A stretch of 64,000 bases of DNA, from NCBI GenBank assembly GCA_963755375.1, contig CAVWKG010000016.1, positions 992,001-1,056,000 of the forward strand, read 5' to 3'. Below the pieces are notes generated by a model. It had not been told where the DNA came from, made no database searches, and saw nothing but the letters and a program-made list of their open reading frames with translations. Of this stretch, positions 54,068 through 62,939 are shown in pieces; within the stretch, counting starts at the first letter, position 1; the number at the start of each line of letters is the position of its first letter. A program made the translations under genes and the position numbers. The stretch comes from Bog-473 sp963755375. Lineage in GTDB: Bacteria; Actinomycetota; Acidimicrobiia; Acidimicrobiales; RAAP-2.

Positions 54068-54349
54068 CTATCCTCGCACATCAGGTGCGGGGCGCCCCCA
54101 CGCCTCACCCAGGTGCACGCGCAACTGCTGCAGGTCCTCGGGGTCGATGGACGCTGCGAAGGCCCGTTCGAAGCCGTGCCGCCGCACCGCGTCGTCCAGG
54201 CAGCCGAGGGAGCCCCGGCACAGCCAGGCCCCCCGCCCCGCACCGTGCCTGTGCACCGAGAGGGCCCCGCCGGGAAGCCGGACGATTCGGATCAGCTGGT
54301 CGGCCGGCAGGGCGCTCCGGCAACCGACGCAGGTCCGTGTCGGCGCTAT
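54068..54349 (-). CDS. ylxR: YlxR/DUF448 RNA-binding protein, apparently ATA start
   Basis: The 93-residue protein reads (I)APTRTCVGCRSALPAD, IRIVRLPGG, GRGAWLCRGSLGC, and RHGFERAFAASID, the YlxR pattern found between nusA and infB. No ATG, GTG or TTG lies in frame before the RTCVGCR motif, only from GTG 54256 after it. An ATA at 54347-54349 gives the normal N-terminus and overlaps the nusA TAG as ATAG, exactly where other genes here use ATGA or GTGA. Either a rare start codon or a G-to-A difference. Confidence 0.8.
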   Translation of the reverse strand: MAPTRTCVGCRSALPADQLIRIVRLPGGALSVHRHGAGRGAWLCRGSLGCLDDAVRRHGFERAFAASIDPEDLQQLRVHLGEAWGRPAPDVRG

Positions 54350-55629
54350 GCCTCGGCCTCTTCCGTCACCTCGACCGCCACGACCACTTCCTCGACGACC
54401 GTGTCGACCGAAGCGGCCGTGTCCGCCGTGTCGGCCGAAGCGGCGGTGTCGGCCGCGACGGGCTCCGCCGCCTCGGCTGGCGCCCCGGAACCGGCAGCGG
54501 GTGCCTCAGTGGGGTCCTCCGCCTGGTGCGTCCACTCCTCGGCCGACATCGCCTCGCCACCCTCGGCGGGCTTCCAGACCAGCTCCCCGCTCTCGTCCTC
54601 GACCCACTCGCCCTCGGCCCAGTCCTGCTCGCCGTAGCCGCCGGCCTCTTCCTCGGCCAGCTGGGTCTCGCTCTTGATGTCGATGCGCCAACCGGTGAGG
54701 CGGGCCGCCAGGCGGGCGTTCTGCCCTTCCTTGCCGATGGCGAGCGACAGCTGGAAGTCGCTCACGATGACGGTGGCGGTGCCGGTCTCCTCGTCGAGCC
54801 GCACCTCGCGCACGCGCGCCGGAGCCAGCGCGTTCTGAATGAGCTCGACCGGGTCGTCCGAGAAGGGGACGACGTCGACGCGCTCGCCGCGCAGCTCGTT
54901 GGTCACCATGCGCACCCGCGAGCCGCGGGCGCCGACGCAGGCCCCGACCGGGTCGACGTTGGGGTCGTTGGACCACACGGCGATCTTGGTGCGGTGGCCC
55001 GGCTCGCGGGCGGCCGCCTTGATCTCGACGACGCCGGAGCCGATTTCGGGTACCTCGAGCTCGAAGAGGCGCTTGATCAGCCCGGGGTGGGTCCGGCTGA
55101 CCACGATCTGCGGGCCCTTGGTGGTCTTACGGACCTCGACGATGTAGGCCTTGAGGCGTGCGCCGTGCTCGTAGCGCTCGTAGGACACCTGCTCGGCCTG
55201 GGGTAGCAGGGCCTCGACCTTGCCCAGGTCGAGCAGGGTGTAGCGGTTGTCGGTCTGCTGCACGATCCCGGTGACGATGTCGCCCTCGCGCCCGGCGTAC
55301 TCCTCGTACTTCATGTCGCGCTCGACCTCGCGGATCCGCTGCAGGATCACCTGCTTGGCGGTCTGCGCGGCAATGCGCCCGAAGTCGTCCGGCGTGTCGT
55401 CCCACTCGCGGATGACCTCGCCCTCCTCGTTGAGCTCCTGCCCGTAGACGCGTATCTCGCCCGAGTCCGGGTCGATGGTGACCACGGCCTCCTCGGCCGC
55501 GTCGGGGCGCCGCTTGTAGGCGGCCACCAGCGCGTTGGCCAGGGCGTCGAGCAGCGTCTCGACCGAGATCCCCTTGTCGCGCGCGATCTGACCCAGCGCG
55601 TCGAGAAACTCGAAGTTGGTCTTGCTCAT
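54346..55629 (-). CDS. nusA: transcription termination/antitermination factor NusA
   Basis: The 427-residue factor binds RNA polymerase. The N-terminal domain is followed by an S1 domain (EGDIVTGIVQQTDNRYTLLDLGKVEALLP) and two KH domains (GHRTKIAVWSNDPNVDPVGACVGARGSRV; LSLAIGKEGQNARLAARLTGW). The C-terminal about 90 residues are acidic and rich in Ala and Glu. The ATG at 55629 overlaps the rimP stop (ATGA). Confidence 0.95.
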   Translation of the reverse strand: MSKTNFEFLDALGQIARDKGISVETLLDALANALVAAYKRRPDAAEEAVVTIDPDSGEIRVYGQELNEEGEVIREWDDTPDDFGRIAAQTAKQVILQRIREVERDMKYEEYAGREGDIVTGIVQQTDNRYTLLDLGKVEALLPQAEQVSYERYEHGARLKAYIVEVRKTTKGPQIVVSRTHPGLIKRLFELEVPEIGSGVVEIKAAAREPGHRTKIAVWSNDPNVDPVGACVGARGSRVRMVTNELRGERVDVVPFSDDPVELIQNALAPARVREVRLDEETGTATVIVSDFQLSLAIGKEGQNARLAARLTGWRIDIKSETQLAEEEAGGYGEQDWAEGEWVEDESGELVWKPAEGGEAMSAEEWTHQAEDPTEAPAAGSGAPAEAAEPVAADTAASADTADTAASVDTVVEEVVVAVEVTEEAEA

Positions 55630-56123
55630 TGCCGCTTCACCCTCTCACTCTTCGCTCTCCGGGGCTCCGGCCCCCACTCGAACACCGTCCGCGCCCGCTC
55701 GATCCGGTCGTAGGCGATCCGCATTTCTCCACCCGGCACCTCGGGACCGGACAGCGTGCACCCCGACTCGTCGGCCGTGTCGAGCGTCCCGGTGATGCGC
55801 CGGACGTCGTCCGTGCCCGCGTCGACCCGGACCGTCACCTTCTCTCCCACCGCCCGGGCGTAGTGGGCCGGGGTGCGCAGCCGCCGCTCGAGCCCCGGAC
55901 TCGAGACCGACAGGGTGTAGCGACCCGGCATGGGGTCGATGTCGTCCAGGGCGGCCGAGACGTCCCGGGTGGCCTCACCGAGCTCGTCGAGACCGATGCC
56001 CCCCTCGCGGTCGACGAACACCGTCAGCTGCGCCCCGCGCAGCTCGACGTCGATCAGGTCGAGGCCCCGCGCCGCGAGGATCGGTGACAGCGCATTCGTC
56101 AGGGTGTCCGTGTTCCCGCTCAT
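55626..56123 (-). CDS. rimP: ribosome maturation factor RimP
   Basis: The 165-residue protein is needed for 30S assembly. It has an N-terminal ILAARGLDLIDVELRGAQLTVFVD and the DDIDPMPGRYTLSVSSPGLERRL motif. The ATG at 56123 is chosen because AGGAGGT lies 7 bases upstream; the GTG at 56132 falls inside that site. It is the first gene of the rimP-nusA-ylxR-infB run. Confidence 0.93.
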   Translation of the reverse strand: MSGNTDTLTNALSPILAARGLDLIDVELRGAQLTVFVDREGGIGLDELGEATRDVSAALDDIDPMPGRYTLSVSSPGLERRLRTPAHYARAVGEKVTVRVDAGTDDVRRITGTLDTADESGCTLSGPEVPGGEMRIAYDRIERARTVFEWGPEPRRAKSERVKRQ

Positions 56124-56168
56124 CGCCGCCACCTCCTCTCATCGTCGTGATGTGCCCCCGCAAAGCGA

Positions 56169-56192
56169 AAGCGTGGGCCGCAGCCCACGCTT
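56169..56192. promoter_or_regulatory. perfect 9-bp hairpin in the rimP leader
   Basis: AAGCGTGGG-CCGCAG-CCCACGCTT. It lies about 46 bp upstream of the rimP ATG. In the leader RNA it is a stable stem-loop; with NusA encoded two steps downstream, an attenuation or autocontrol role is possible. Confidence 0.5.
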
Positions 56193-56231
56193 CAACGAGG
56201 TACTGATCTTCAAAAATGGACAGCTGGGTGG

Positions 56232-56240
56232 ATTATAGCA
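56232..56240 (-). promoter_or_regulatory. extended -10 promoter TGCTATAAT for the rimP-nusA operon
   Basis: On the minus strand TGCTATAAT matches the extended -10 consensus exactly. No -35 is present at 16-18 bases, which extended -10 promoters can do without. It begins 10 bp after the proS stop, so the leader would be about 100 bases. Confidence 0.6.
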
Positions 56241-56249
56241 ATTCCAGGG

Positions 56250-57662
56250 TCAATACGACCGGGCGACCACGGCCACGAGATCGTCCTCGGCGTCCCCGGG
56301 CTCGGCCAGCGAGCCGTCGGGCCGTTGCAGGCAACGGACGGAGAGGGCGTGCCGGGCCAGGCGGTCCTCGCCGTCGGTCCCGAGTACCCCCAGGCGGACC
56401 CGCGCGAAGCCGACCGATCCCGCCTCGACGGCCTCCTCCAGTGACGCGGCATCCACCGTCCGGGCGTCGCGGGCCGCCGTGGCCTCAGCCAGGAGCTCGG
56501 GCCCGACCGCGGCCAGGATGGCACGCACCGTGGCGGCGACGGCGCCCACGGCGACGTTCTCCTTCTCCCGCCGGTGCCTGGTGACGACCGTCACGTTGCC
56601 CTCGGCCAGGTCCCGGGGGCCGATCTCCACCCGCACCGGGACGCCCTTGAGCTCCCAGGCCACGCTGCGCCGGCCGAAGCTGGTGTCGGTGCGGTCATCG
56701 AGGCGGACCCGGTGCCCGGCCGCCGTGAGCTCGACGACCAGCGCCTCGGCCGCGGCACCCACCTCGGGACTGTCCTTGACCACCAGGACCACCACCTCCG
56801 CCGGCGCGAGGGCCGGGGGCAGGCGCAGCCCGAAGTCGTCCCCGTGGCCCATGACGAGCGCCCCGACCAGCCGGGTGGAGACGCCCCACGACGTCTGCCA
56901 CACGTACTCGAGGGTGCCCGAGGCGTTGGCGAAGGTGATGTCGAACGGGCGCGCGAAGTTCTGGCCCAGCTCGTGGCTGGTGCCCATCTGCAGCGCCTTG
57001 CCGTCCCCCATCATCCCCTCGCAGGTCCAGGTGCGGGTGGCCCCGGCGAAACGCTCGCGCGCCGTCTTGTGACCGGTCAGCACCGGCACGCTCAGCACGT
57101 CGACCATCGTCGAGCGGTAGACGTCGTCGAGGATGCGCAGCGCGTAGGCGAGCGCCTCGTCCTCGGTGGCGTGGGCGGTGTGCCCCTCCTGCCACAGGAA
57201 CTCGCTGGTGCGCAGGAAGAGCCGCGGCCGCAGCTCCCAGCGGACGACGTTGGCCCACTGGTTGATGAGCAGCGGGAGGTCGCGGTGGCTCTGCACCCAC
57301 TTGGAGAAGAAGCTGTTGATGACCGTCTCGCTGGTGGGGCGGACGACGAGCGGCTCCTCGAGCTCCTTGCCGCCGCCGTGGGTGACGACGGCCAGCTCGG
57401 GAGCGAAACCCTCGACGTGCTGGGCCTCGAGCTTCAGGAAGGACTCGGGGATGAAGAGCGGGAAGTACGCGTTCTCGGCGCCGGCCTCCTTGATGCGCCG
57501 GTCGAGCTCGGCCTGCATGAGCTCCCAGATTCCGTAGCCCCAGGGCCGGATGACCATGGTGCCGCGGGCGGGGCCGTTGTCGGCCATCTCGGCGCCGGCG
57601 ATCACCTCTTGGTACCAGCGCGGAAAATCCTCCTCCCGCGACACGATCGCTCCCCTCGCCAT
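56250..57662 (-). CDS. proS: prolyl-tRNA synthetase, eukaryote/archaea-like type
   Basis: The 470-residue enzyme lacks the bacterial editing insertion between motifs 2 and 3. It has DFPRWYQEVIAGAEMADN, MVIRPWGYGIWELMQ, VVRPTSETV, LRTSEFLWQEGHTAHAT, and ends in VARSY with the C-terminal Tyr typical of the eukaryote-like ProRS group. It charges tRNA-Pro. The editing of Ala-tRNA-Pro would need a separate enzyme. It follows ispG by 11 bp. Confidence 0.95.
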   Translation of the reverse strand: MARGAIVSREEDFPRWYQEVIAGAEMADNGPARGTMVIRPWGYGIWELMQAELDRRIKEAGAENAYFPLFIPESFLKLEAQHVEGFAPELAVVTHGGGKELEEPLVVRPTSETVINSFFSKWVQSHRDLPLLINQWANVVRWELRPRLFLRTSEFLWQEGHTAHATEDEALAYALRILDDVYRSTMVDVLSVPVLTGHKTARERFAGATRTWTCEGMMGDGKALQMGTSHELGQNFARPFDITFANASGTLEYVWQTSWGVSTRLVGALVMGHGDDFGLRLPPALAPAEVVVLVVKDSPEVGAAAEALVVELTAAGHRVRLDDRTDTSFGRRSVAWELKGVPVRVEIGPRDLAEGNVTVVTRHRREKENVAVGAVAATVRAILAAVGPELLAEATAARDARTVDAASLEEAVEAGSVGFARVRLGVLGTDGEDRLARHALSVRCLQRPDGSLAEPGDAEDDLVAVVARSY

Positions 57663-57673
57663 GGGTGCGCAGG

Positions 57674-58901
57674 CTAGTTGTCGGTGTGACGCCTGATGAT
57701 CTCGATCTTCTCCGACGTGTGGTTGGGATCGGCCCCCGTCGTGTCGAGCAGAGCGCGCCGGTCCGCCTCCGCCTCGGCCTCGGCGCTCGCGTCCGCCGCC
57801 GCGATGCGCGCCTCGACCCCTTCGGCGACCAGACGCTCCGCCTCGTCCACCAGTGCCCGCACCATGTCCGCCTCGGGGACGACACGGATGATCTTGCCCC
57901 GGATGAAGAGGTGGCCCTTCTGCTTCCCGGCCGCGATGCCCAGGTCGGCCTCGCGCGCCTCACCCGGGCCGTTGACGACGCACCCCATCACCGCGACCTG
58001 GATCGGCAGGTTCAGCTTCTCGAGCGCCTCCTGGGCCTCCTTGGCCACCGCGATGACGTCGACCTGGGCCCGGCCACAGGATGGGCAGGCGATGAGGTCG
58101 AGGCCCTTGCGCTCGCGCAGTCCCAACGACTCGAGGAGCTGGCGCCCCGCGCGCCTCCTCGACCGGGTCGGCGGTCAGCGAGAAGCGGATGGTGTCGCCG
58201 ATGCCCTCGGCCAGCAGCGTGGCGATGCCGGCGGTGCCCTTGACCAGCCCGGCCGGTGGGGGCCCCGCCTCGGTGACGCCGAGGTGCAGCGGGTGGTCGA
58301 AGGTCTCCGAGGCGAGCCGGTAGGCGGCGATCATCAGGGCCACCGAGGAGGCCTTCACCGAGATCTTGACGTCGGTGAAGTCGACGTCCTCGAAGAAGGC
58401 GAGCTCGTTGCGGGCGGACTCGACCAGGGCCTCGGGGGTGGCCCCGCCGTACTTCTTGTAGAGGTCGGGGTGCAGCGACCCGGCGTTCACCCCGATGCGG
58501 ATGGGCACGCCGCGGTCACGCGCCTCGGCGGCGACCTGCTTGATCTCGGCCTCCTTGCGCAGGTTGCCCGGGTTCAGGCGGAGTCCCTGGACGCCCGCCT
58601 CCAGCGCGGCGAGCGCCATCTCGTGGTGGAAGTGGATGTCGGCCACGATCGGCACCGGCGAGCGCGGGACGATGTGCGCCAGGCCCTCGGCGGCCGCCTC
58701 CTCGTTACACGTGCAGCGCACGATGTCCGCGCCGGCCGCCGCCAGCGCGTAGATCTGGGCCAGCGTGCCGTCGACGTCCGCCGTCTTGGTCGTCGTCATC
58801 GACTGCACGGTCACCGGCGCACCGTCACCGATGGGCACACCGCCCAAGGTGATGCCGCGGGTGGGCCGGCGGGGAGACAGGAGGGACGGGGAGAGCTCCA
58901 C
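57674..58901 (-). CDS. ispG: (E)-4-hydroxy-3-methylbut-2-enyl-diphosphate synthase, with apparent frameshift
   Basis: IspG converts MEcPP to HMBPP in the MEP isoprenoid pathway using a 4Fe-4S cluster. The N-terminal TIM-barrel part reads TRGITLGGVPIGDGAPVTVQ, VRCTCNEEAA, VADIHFHHEMAL and RLNPGNL up to SLTADPVEEARG. There the frame is lost and the C-terminal part continues in another frame: LLESLGLRERKGLDLI, ACPSCGRAQVD and GCVVNGPGEA, the Cys ligands. Adding two bases in a CG run near 58150 restores one 409-residue frame. A sequence error is likelier than a true null, since dxr is intact. Start GTG at 58901. Confidence 0.85.
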
Positions 58902-58906
58902 GGCGA

Positions 58907-60208
58907 TCAGTGCGGTATCTGGAGCGGGTGGGTGATGTCGAGATAGATGCCTGCGAAGACGAAGACGAGGAGGAGTGCGATGAACAGCGCCGCCACTGGG
59001 AACAGCTTGGTGATGTCGGCCCGGTAGTACGGCTGGCCCCGTTTGGTGCGGACCCACTCGTAGGCCGCCACGGCCACGTGCCCACCATCGAGGGGGATCA
59101 TCGGCAGCATGTTCAGGATGCCGAACACGATGTTGATGGCGATGAGGAGGAGCAGGACGGCGGCCAGCCCCGCCTGCTCCGATTGCGCGCCGAGGTTGGC
59201 GATACCGACGATGGAGACGGGGCGCGGGGCGGAGCCGGGGTTGTTGACGGCCGACTGGGCTGCCCTGGAGTTCGTCACCTGGTGATAGATCGACTGCAAT
59301 CCGCTGAGCGAGAAGGTCTGGCCCAGTCCGGTGACCTCCTCGTGTGTCACCGTCCACATGGTTGACAGGGCGGCGCCCGGGCCGGCCACTGCACCGACCT
59401 GCGTGGTCGCGGTCCCGATGTCGACACCCAGGTACCCGCGGTCGGCCAGCGTCTGGCCGCCCACCTTGATGCCCTTGCCGTTCTCGGGCGTGGCCTCGAG
59501 ATGGACGAGCTTGCCGTCGCGCTCCACGCCGAGGTTCAGGGGCGTCCCCGCGGAGCGCTTGATGATGTCGGTCATGGAGGCGGGGCCGGCGAAGCTCTTG
59601 CCGTCGATGGAGACGATGGTGTCCCCGACCCGCAGGCCGGCCAGGGCGGCCGGCGTCGTCCGTCCCGGCCAGTGCTCCAGCGAGCCCACGGTGTAGTTGT
59701 TCGTCGTCCGCCCGAAGGTGAAGACCAGGATGAGCGCCAGCACGAAGGCGATGAGGAAGTGCATGGCCGAGCCGGCGGACGCCACGATGATCCGCTGGTG
59801 GAACGGCTGCTGGCGGTAGGCCCGGGCCTCGTCCTCCTCGGGCACCTCCTCGGTGGAGGTGAACCCGGTGATCCGCACGTAGCCACCGGCGGGAATGGCC
59901 TTCACGCCGTATTCGGTCTCACCGCGCCGGACCGACCACAGCCGCGGGCCGAAACCGACGAAGTACTCGGTCACCTTCATGCCCGCCCGCTTGGCCGTCA
60001 CGAAATGGCCGAACTCGTGCAGCATGACGATGGCAAAGAGGATGGCGATGAAGAGGAGCAGGTAGCCCCAGCCGAGGGCGATGAAGACGGCCGTGATCAG
60101 GACCAGGGCGACCAGGAGCTGGACCACCCGCGCCGGGTTGCTGTCGGGCGCCGGGTCCGACTCGAGGGGCGGTTGCGCCGCCGGCGCCTCCTTCTCGGTG
60201 AGCGTCAT
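58907..60208 (-). CDS. rseP: site-2 protease family (M50) intramembrane metalloprotease
   Basis: The 433-residue protein has zinc motif HEFGH at 64-68 in its first helices, a PDZ domain in the middle (GLRVGDTIVSIDGKSFAG), and the second zinc-ligand motif NMLPMIPLDGGHV near the C-terminus. This class cuts anti-sigma factors and other membrane proteins. The start ATG at 60208 lies 13 bp after the dxr stop; the N-terminus is Pro/Glu-rich before the first helix. Confidence 0.93.
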   Translation of the reverse strand: MTLTEKEAPAAQPPLESDPAPDSNPARVVQLLVALVLITAVFIALGWGYLLLFIAILFAIVMLHEFGHFVTAKRAGMKVTEYFVGFGPRLWSVRRGETEYGVKAIPAGGYVRITGFTSTEEVPEEDEARAYRQQPFHQRIIVASAGSAMHFLIAFVLALILVFTFGRTTNNYTVGSLEHWPGRTTPAALAGLRVGDTIVSIDGKSFAGPASMTDIIKRSAGTPLNLGVERDGKLVHLEATPENGKGIKVGGQTLADRGYLGVDIGTATTQVGAVAGPGAALSTMWTVTHEEVTGLGQTFSLSGLQSIYHQVTNSRAAQSAVNNPGSAPRPVSIVGIANLGAQSEQAGLAAVLLLLIAINIVFGILNMLPMIPLDGGHVAVAAYEWVRTKRGQPYYRADITKLFPVAALFIALLLVFVFAGIYLDITHPLQIPH

Positions 60209-60221
60209 CGCAGTGCCAACG

Positions 60222-61391
60222 CTACCGGCCGCCACCCAGGGTGAGGCGTCGGTCCAGTGCCAGGCGGGCCCGGGCCCGGGCCTCGGCATCGGCCGCCAGC
60301 ACGGCTTCGACCTGGTCCACCGGGTCGTCCACCCACTCCGCCATCGTCTCGGCCACCACTTCGGCGATGCCACCCCAGGGCAGCGCGTGGCCCAGGAAGG
60401 CCTCGACGGCGACCTCGTTGGCCGCGCTGAGCCAGGCGGGGGCGGAGCCGCCGCTCCGGCCGGCCTCGTAGGCCAGGTCGATGCAGCCGAAGACGGTGCG
60501 GTCGGGCGGCTCGAAGGTCAGCGTCCGCGCGGTCGACCAGTCGAGAGCCCCGAAGGGCGTCGCCACACGGTCGGGCCAGCCGAGGGCGTACCCGATGGGG
60601 AGGCGCATGTCGGGATCGGACAGCTGGGCCAGCGTCGACCCGTCCCGCAGCTCCACCATGGAGTGCACGATCGACTGCGGGTGCACCACGATGTCGATCC
60701 GGTCGTACCCGATGCCGAAGAGCTCGTGGGCCTCGATCACCTCGAGGCCCTTGTTCATGAGGGTGGACGAGTCGATGGTGATCTTGGGCCCCATCGACCA
60801 CGTCGGGTGGGCCAGCGCGTCGGCCACGGTGACCGCGCCCAGCCGCTCGGCCGTCCAGCCGCGGAAGGGGCCACCCGACGCGGTGAGCAGCAGCCGGGCC
60901 ACGTCGGTCGCGGCCTGCACCGCGGCCAGGCATTGGTGCACGGCGCAGTGCTCCGAGTCCACCGGGACGATCTCGGCCCCCGGGGTGCGCCGGGCCTTCT
61001 GCACGACGGGTGCGCCGGCGATCAGTGACTCCTTGTTCGCCAGCGCGAGCCGCTTGCCGGCCTCGAGCGCCGCCATCGTCACCGGCAGGCCGGCGAAACC
61101 CACCACCGCGTTGAGCACCACGTCGGCGCTGCGGGCGGCGGCGACCATGCCCTCCTCCCCCACCATGACCTCGGTCCCGGCTGGCACACCGTCGCGCACC
61201 TCGCGGTAGCGGCCCGGGTCGCCGATCACGACCAGCTCCGGCCCGAAGGCAGCCGCCTGGGCCAGGAGCTCCTCCACGGAGCGCCGCGCCGCCAGCGCGT
61301 GCACACAGAAGCGCTCGGACTCTCTGCGTATGACGTCGAGCGCCTGGGTACCGACGGACCCCGTGGAGCCCAGCAGGCTCACCGTGCGCAC
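60222..61391 (-). CDS. dxr: 1-deoxy-D-xylulose 5-phosphate reductoisomerase
   Basis: The second enzyme of the MEP pathway. It has LLGSTGSVGTQALDVI for NADPH, LANKESLIAG, PVDSEHCAVHQC, LTASGGPFRGW and DSSTLMNKGLEVIEAHELF. Length 389 is normal. The start is GTG at 61391 and the cdsA stop is 12 bp away. With ispG two genes on, this is the MEP part of the cluster. Confidence 0.95.
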   Translation of the reverse strand: MRTVSLLGSTGSVGTQALDVIRRESERFCVHALAARRSVEELLAQAAAFGPELVVIGDPGRYREVRDGVPAGTEVMVGEEGMVAAARSADVVLNAVVGFAGLPVTMAALEAGKRLALANKESLIAGAPVVQKARRTPGAEIVPVDSEHCAVHQCLAAVQAATDVARLLLTASGGPFRGWTAERLGAVTVADALAHPTWSMGPKITIDSSTLMNKGLEVIEAHELFGIGYDRIDIVVHPQSIVHSMVELRDGSTLAQLSDPDMRLPIGYALGWPDRVATPFGALDWSTARTLTFEPPDRTVFGCIDLAYEAGRSGGSAPAWLSAANEVAVEAFLGHALPWGGIAEVVAETMAEWVDDPVDQVEAVLAADAEARARARLALDRRLTLGGGR

Positions 61392-61402
61392 CAGTGGTCA
61401 GC

Positions 61403-62926
61403 TCACCCGAGGTGCATCGCCTTGACCACGAAGTACGTGGCGGGCATGACGAAGAGCAGCCCGTCGACCCGGTCGAGGATCCCGCCGTGGCCGGGCAGCA
61501 GGCGCCCCATGTCCTTGAGACCGAGATGCCGCTTGATCATGGACTGGCTCAGGTCGCCCAGCGGAGCCACGATCGCCACCACCACGCCGTAGAGCGCGGC
61601 CTTGCTCACCGTCCAGGGATGGATGAAGTGGACGACGACCACGGAGACGAGGATGGCCGCCACGGCACCACCGATCAGGCCCTCCCAGCTCTTGTTGGGG
61701 CTGATGGAGGGAGACAGCTGATGGCGCCCCATGGCCGCGCCCACCAGGAGGGAGCCCACGTCGTCGGCCACGGTGACGATGACGGCGGCGAGGACGAAGG
61801 CGATCCCGTGGCGGTCGGGGAACAGGTTGGGGTCGAGCAACAGTGCGGCAAAGGACCCGAACGCGCCCACCCAGACGAAGACGAAGACGGTCGAGGAGAT
61901 GCCGGACACGGGCTCGGCCGCTGGTTCGACCCGGGCCAGGTACCAGACGAAGGAACCGGCGACGAGCAGCACGAGCACGAGCGGCAACGCCGCCACGCCC
62001 TTGTTGTAGGTCTCGACCAAGAGCGACAGGACGGCCACCAGCCCGAGCAACGTGGCGGGGTGGTACTGGGCGCGCCGGAACCCGGCATAGGCCTCGGCGG
62101 TCGCCAGCAGGACCACGACGCAGACGATCACCATGCTGGCCACGGTGCCGGCCGCGAAGCAGGCCAGTGCGATGGCGCCGAGCAGGACGCCCGAACCGAT
62201 GGCCACCCGCATGTCGCGGCCCGCGGTCCCCGCCGTGCTGACGTTGCCGGTGCGGACGTTGGCGCGGCTGCGGGTCGTCCGCGGTGCTCGCGCCCTGGGC
62301 TCGGGTGGTTCGGGCGGGGTCAGTCGTGAGGCCGCTGCCGCCGCCGCGGCGTTGACCGGCACCCGCGAGGCGACCTCGGCCGGTTCGAACTCCGCTTCGT
62401 AGGGCGCGTCCTGCAATGAGACCGGGTCGGGCTCGCGGACCGGCTCGGGCTCGGGCAGGGGCTCGAAGCCGGGCTCCGGCGGGATCACCAGGGTGTCGTC
62501 GGACTCGAAGTGCCAGGGCTGGCGCTCCACGTCGATGTCCTCGCTCTGCTCACTCAGGAGCGCGCCCACCGCGGGCAGGTCGTCGGAGAGCATGGACGGT
62601 TCGAAGACCTCCTCCTGGGCCTCCCAGTCCGTCTCCTCCTCACGCCACATCGGGGGCGCGACCGCCTGCTCCTCGCCGTTGGTGGTGTCGAGGATGGCCG
62701 GAACCTGTCCCGTCGGGGCGTCGTTCCAGTGCGGCAGCTCGGGGTGCTCGTCGACGACGGGGCCTGTCACGTCGCGGACGGTGTCACCTGCCGGCTCGGC
62801 GCCGATGATGCGCACGCGCCCGGAGTGGTAGCTCGGGGGCTCCTCGTCGATGTCCTCCGCGCCGGGGTCGCCGGTGCCTTCGAGGCCGTTGCCGAAATCT
62901 TCGTAGTCGTCGGTGTCATCGGGCAT
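61403..62926 (-). CDS. cdsA: phosphatidate cytidylyltransferase with long acidic N-terminus
   Basis: CdsA makes CDP-diacylglycerol for phospholipids. The C-terminal 270 residues carry the membrane helices and the signature SMIKRHLGLKDMGRLLPGHGGILDRVD. Residues 1-237 are an extra part, rich in Glu, Asp, Pro and then Ala, with no known domain; it would be cytoplasmic and disordered. The ATG at 62926 has AGGAG 9 bases upstream, which supports the long form. It follows frr by 13 bp. Confidence 0.9.
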   Translation of the reverse strand: MPDDTDDYEDFGNGLEGTGDPGAEDIDEEPPSYHSGRVRIIGAEPAGDTVRDVTGPVVDEHPELPHWNDAPTGQVPAILDTTNGEEQAVAPPMWREEETDWEAQEEVFEPSMLSDDLPAVGALLSEQSEDIDVERQPWHFESDDTLVIPPEPGFEPLPEPEPVREPDPVSLQDAPYEAEFEPAEVASRVPVNAAAAAAASRLTPPEPPEPRARAPRTTRSRANVRTGNVSTAGTAGRDMRVAIGSGVLLGAIALACFAAGTVASMVIVCVVVLLATAEAYAGFRRAQYHPATLLGLVAVLSLLVETYNKGVAALPLVLVLLVAGSFVWYLARVEPAAEPVSGISSTVFVFVWVGAFGSFAALLLDPNLFPDRHGIAFVLAAVIVTVADDVGSLLVGAAMGRHQLSPSISPNKSWEGLIGGAVAAILVSVVVVHFIHPWTVSKAALYGVVVAIVAPLGDLSQSMIKRHLGLKDMGRLLPGHGGILDRVDGLLFVMPATYFVVKAMHLG

Positions 62927-62939
62927 GGATCGTCGCTCC

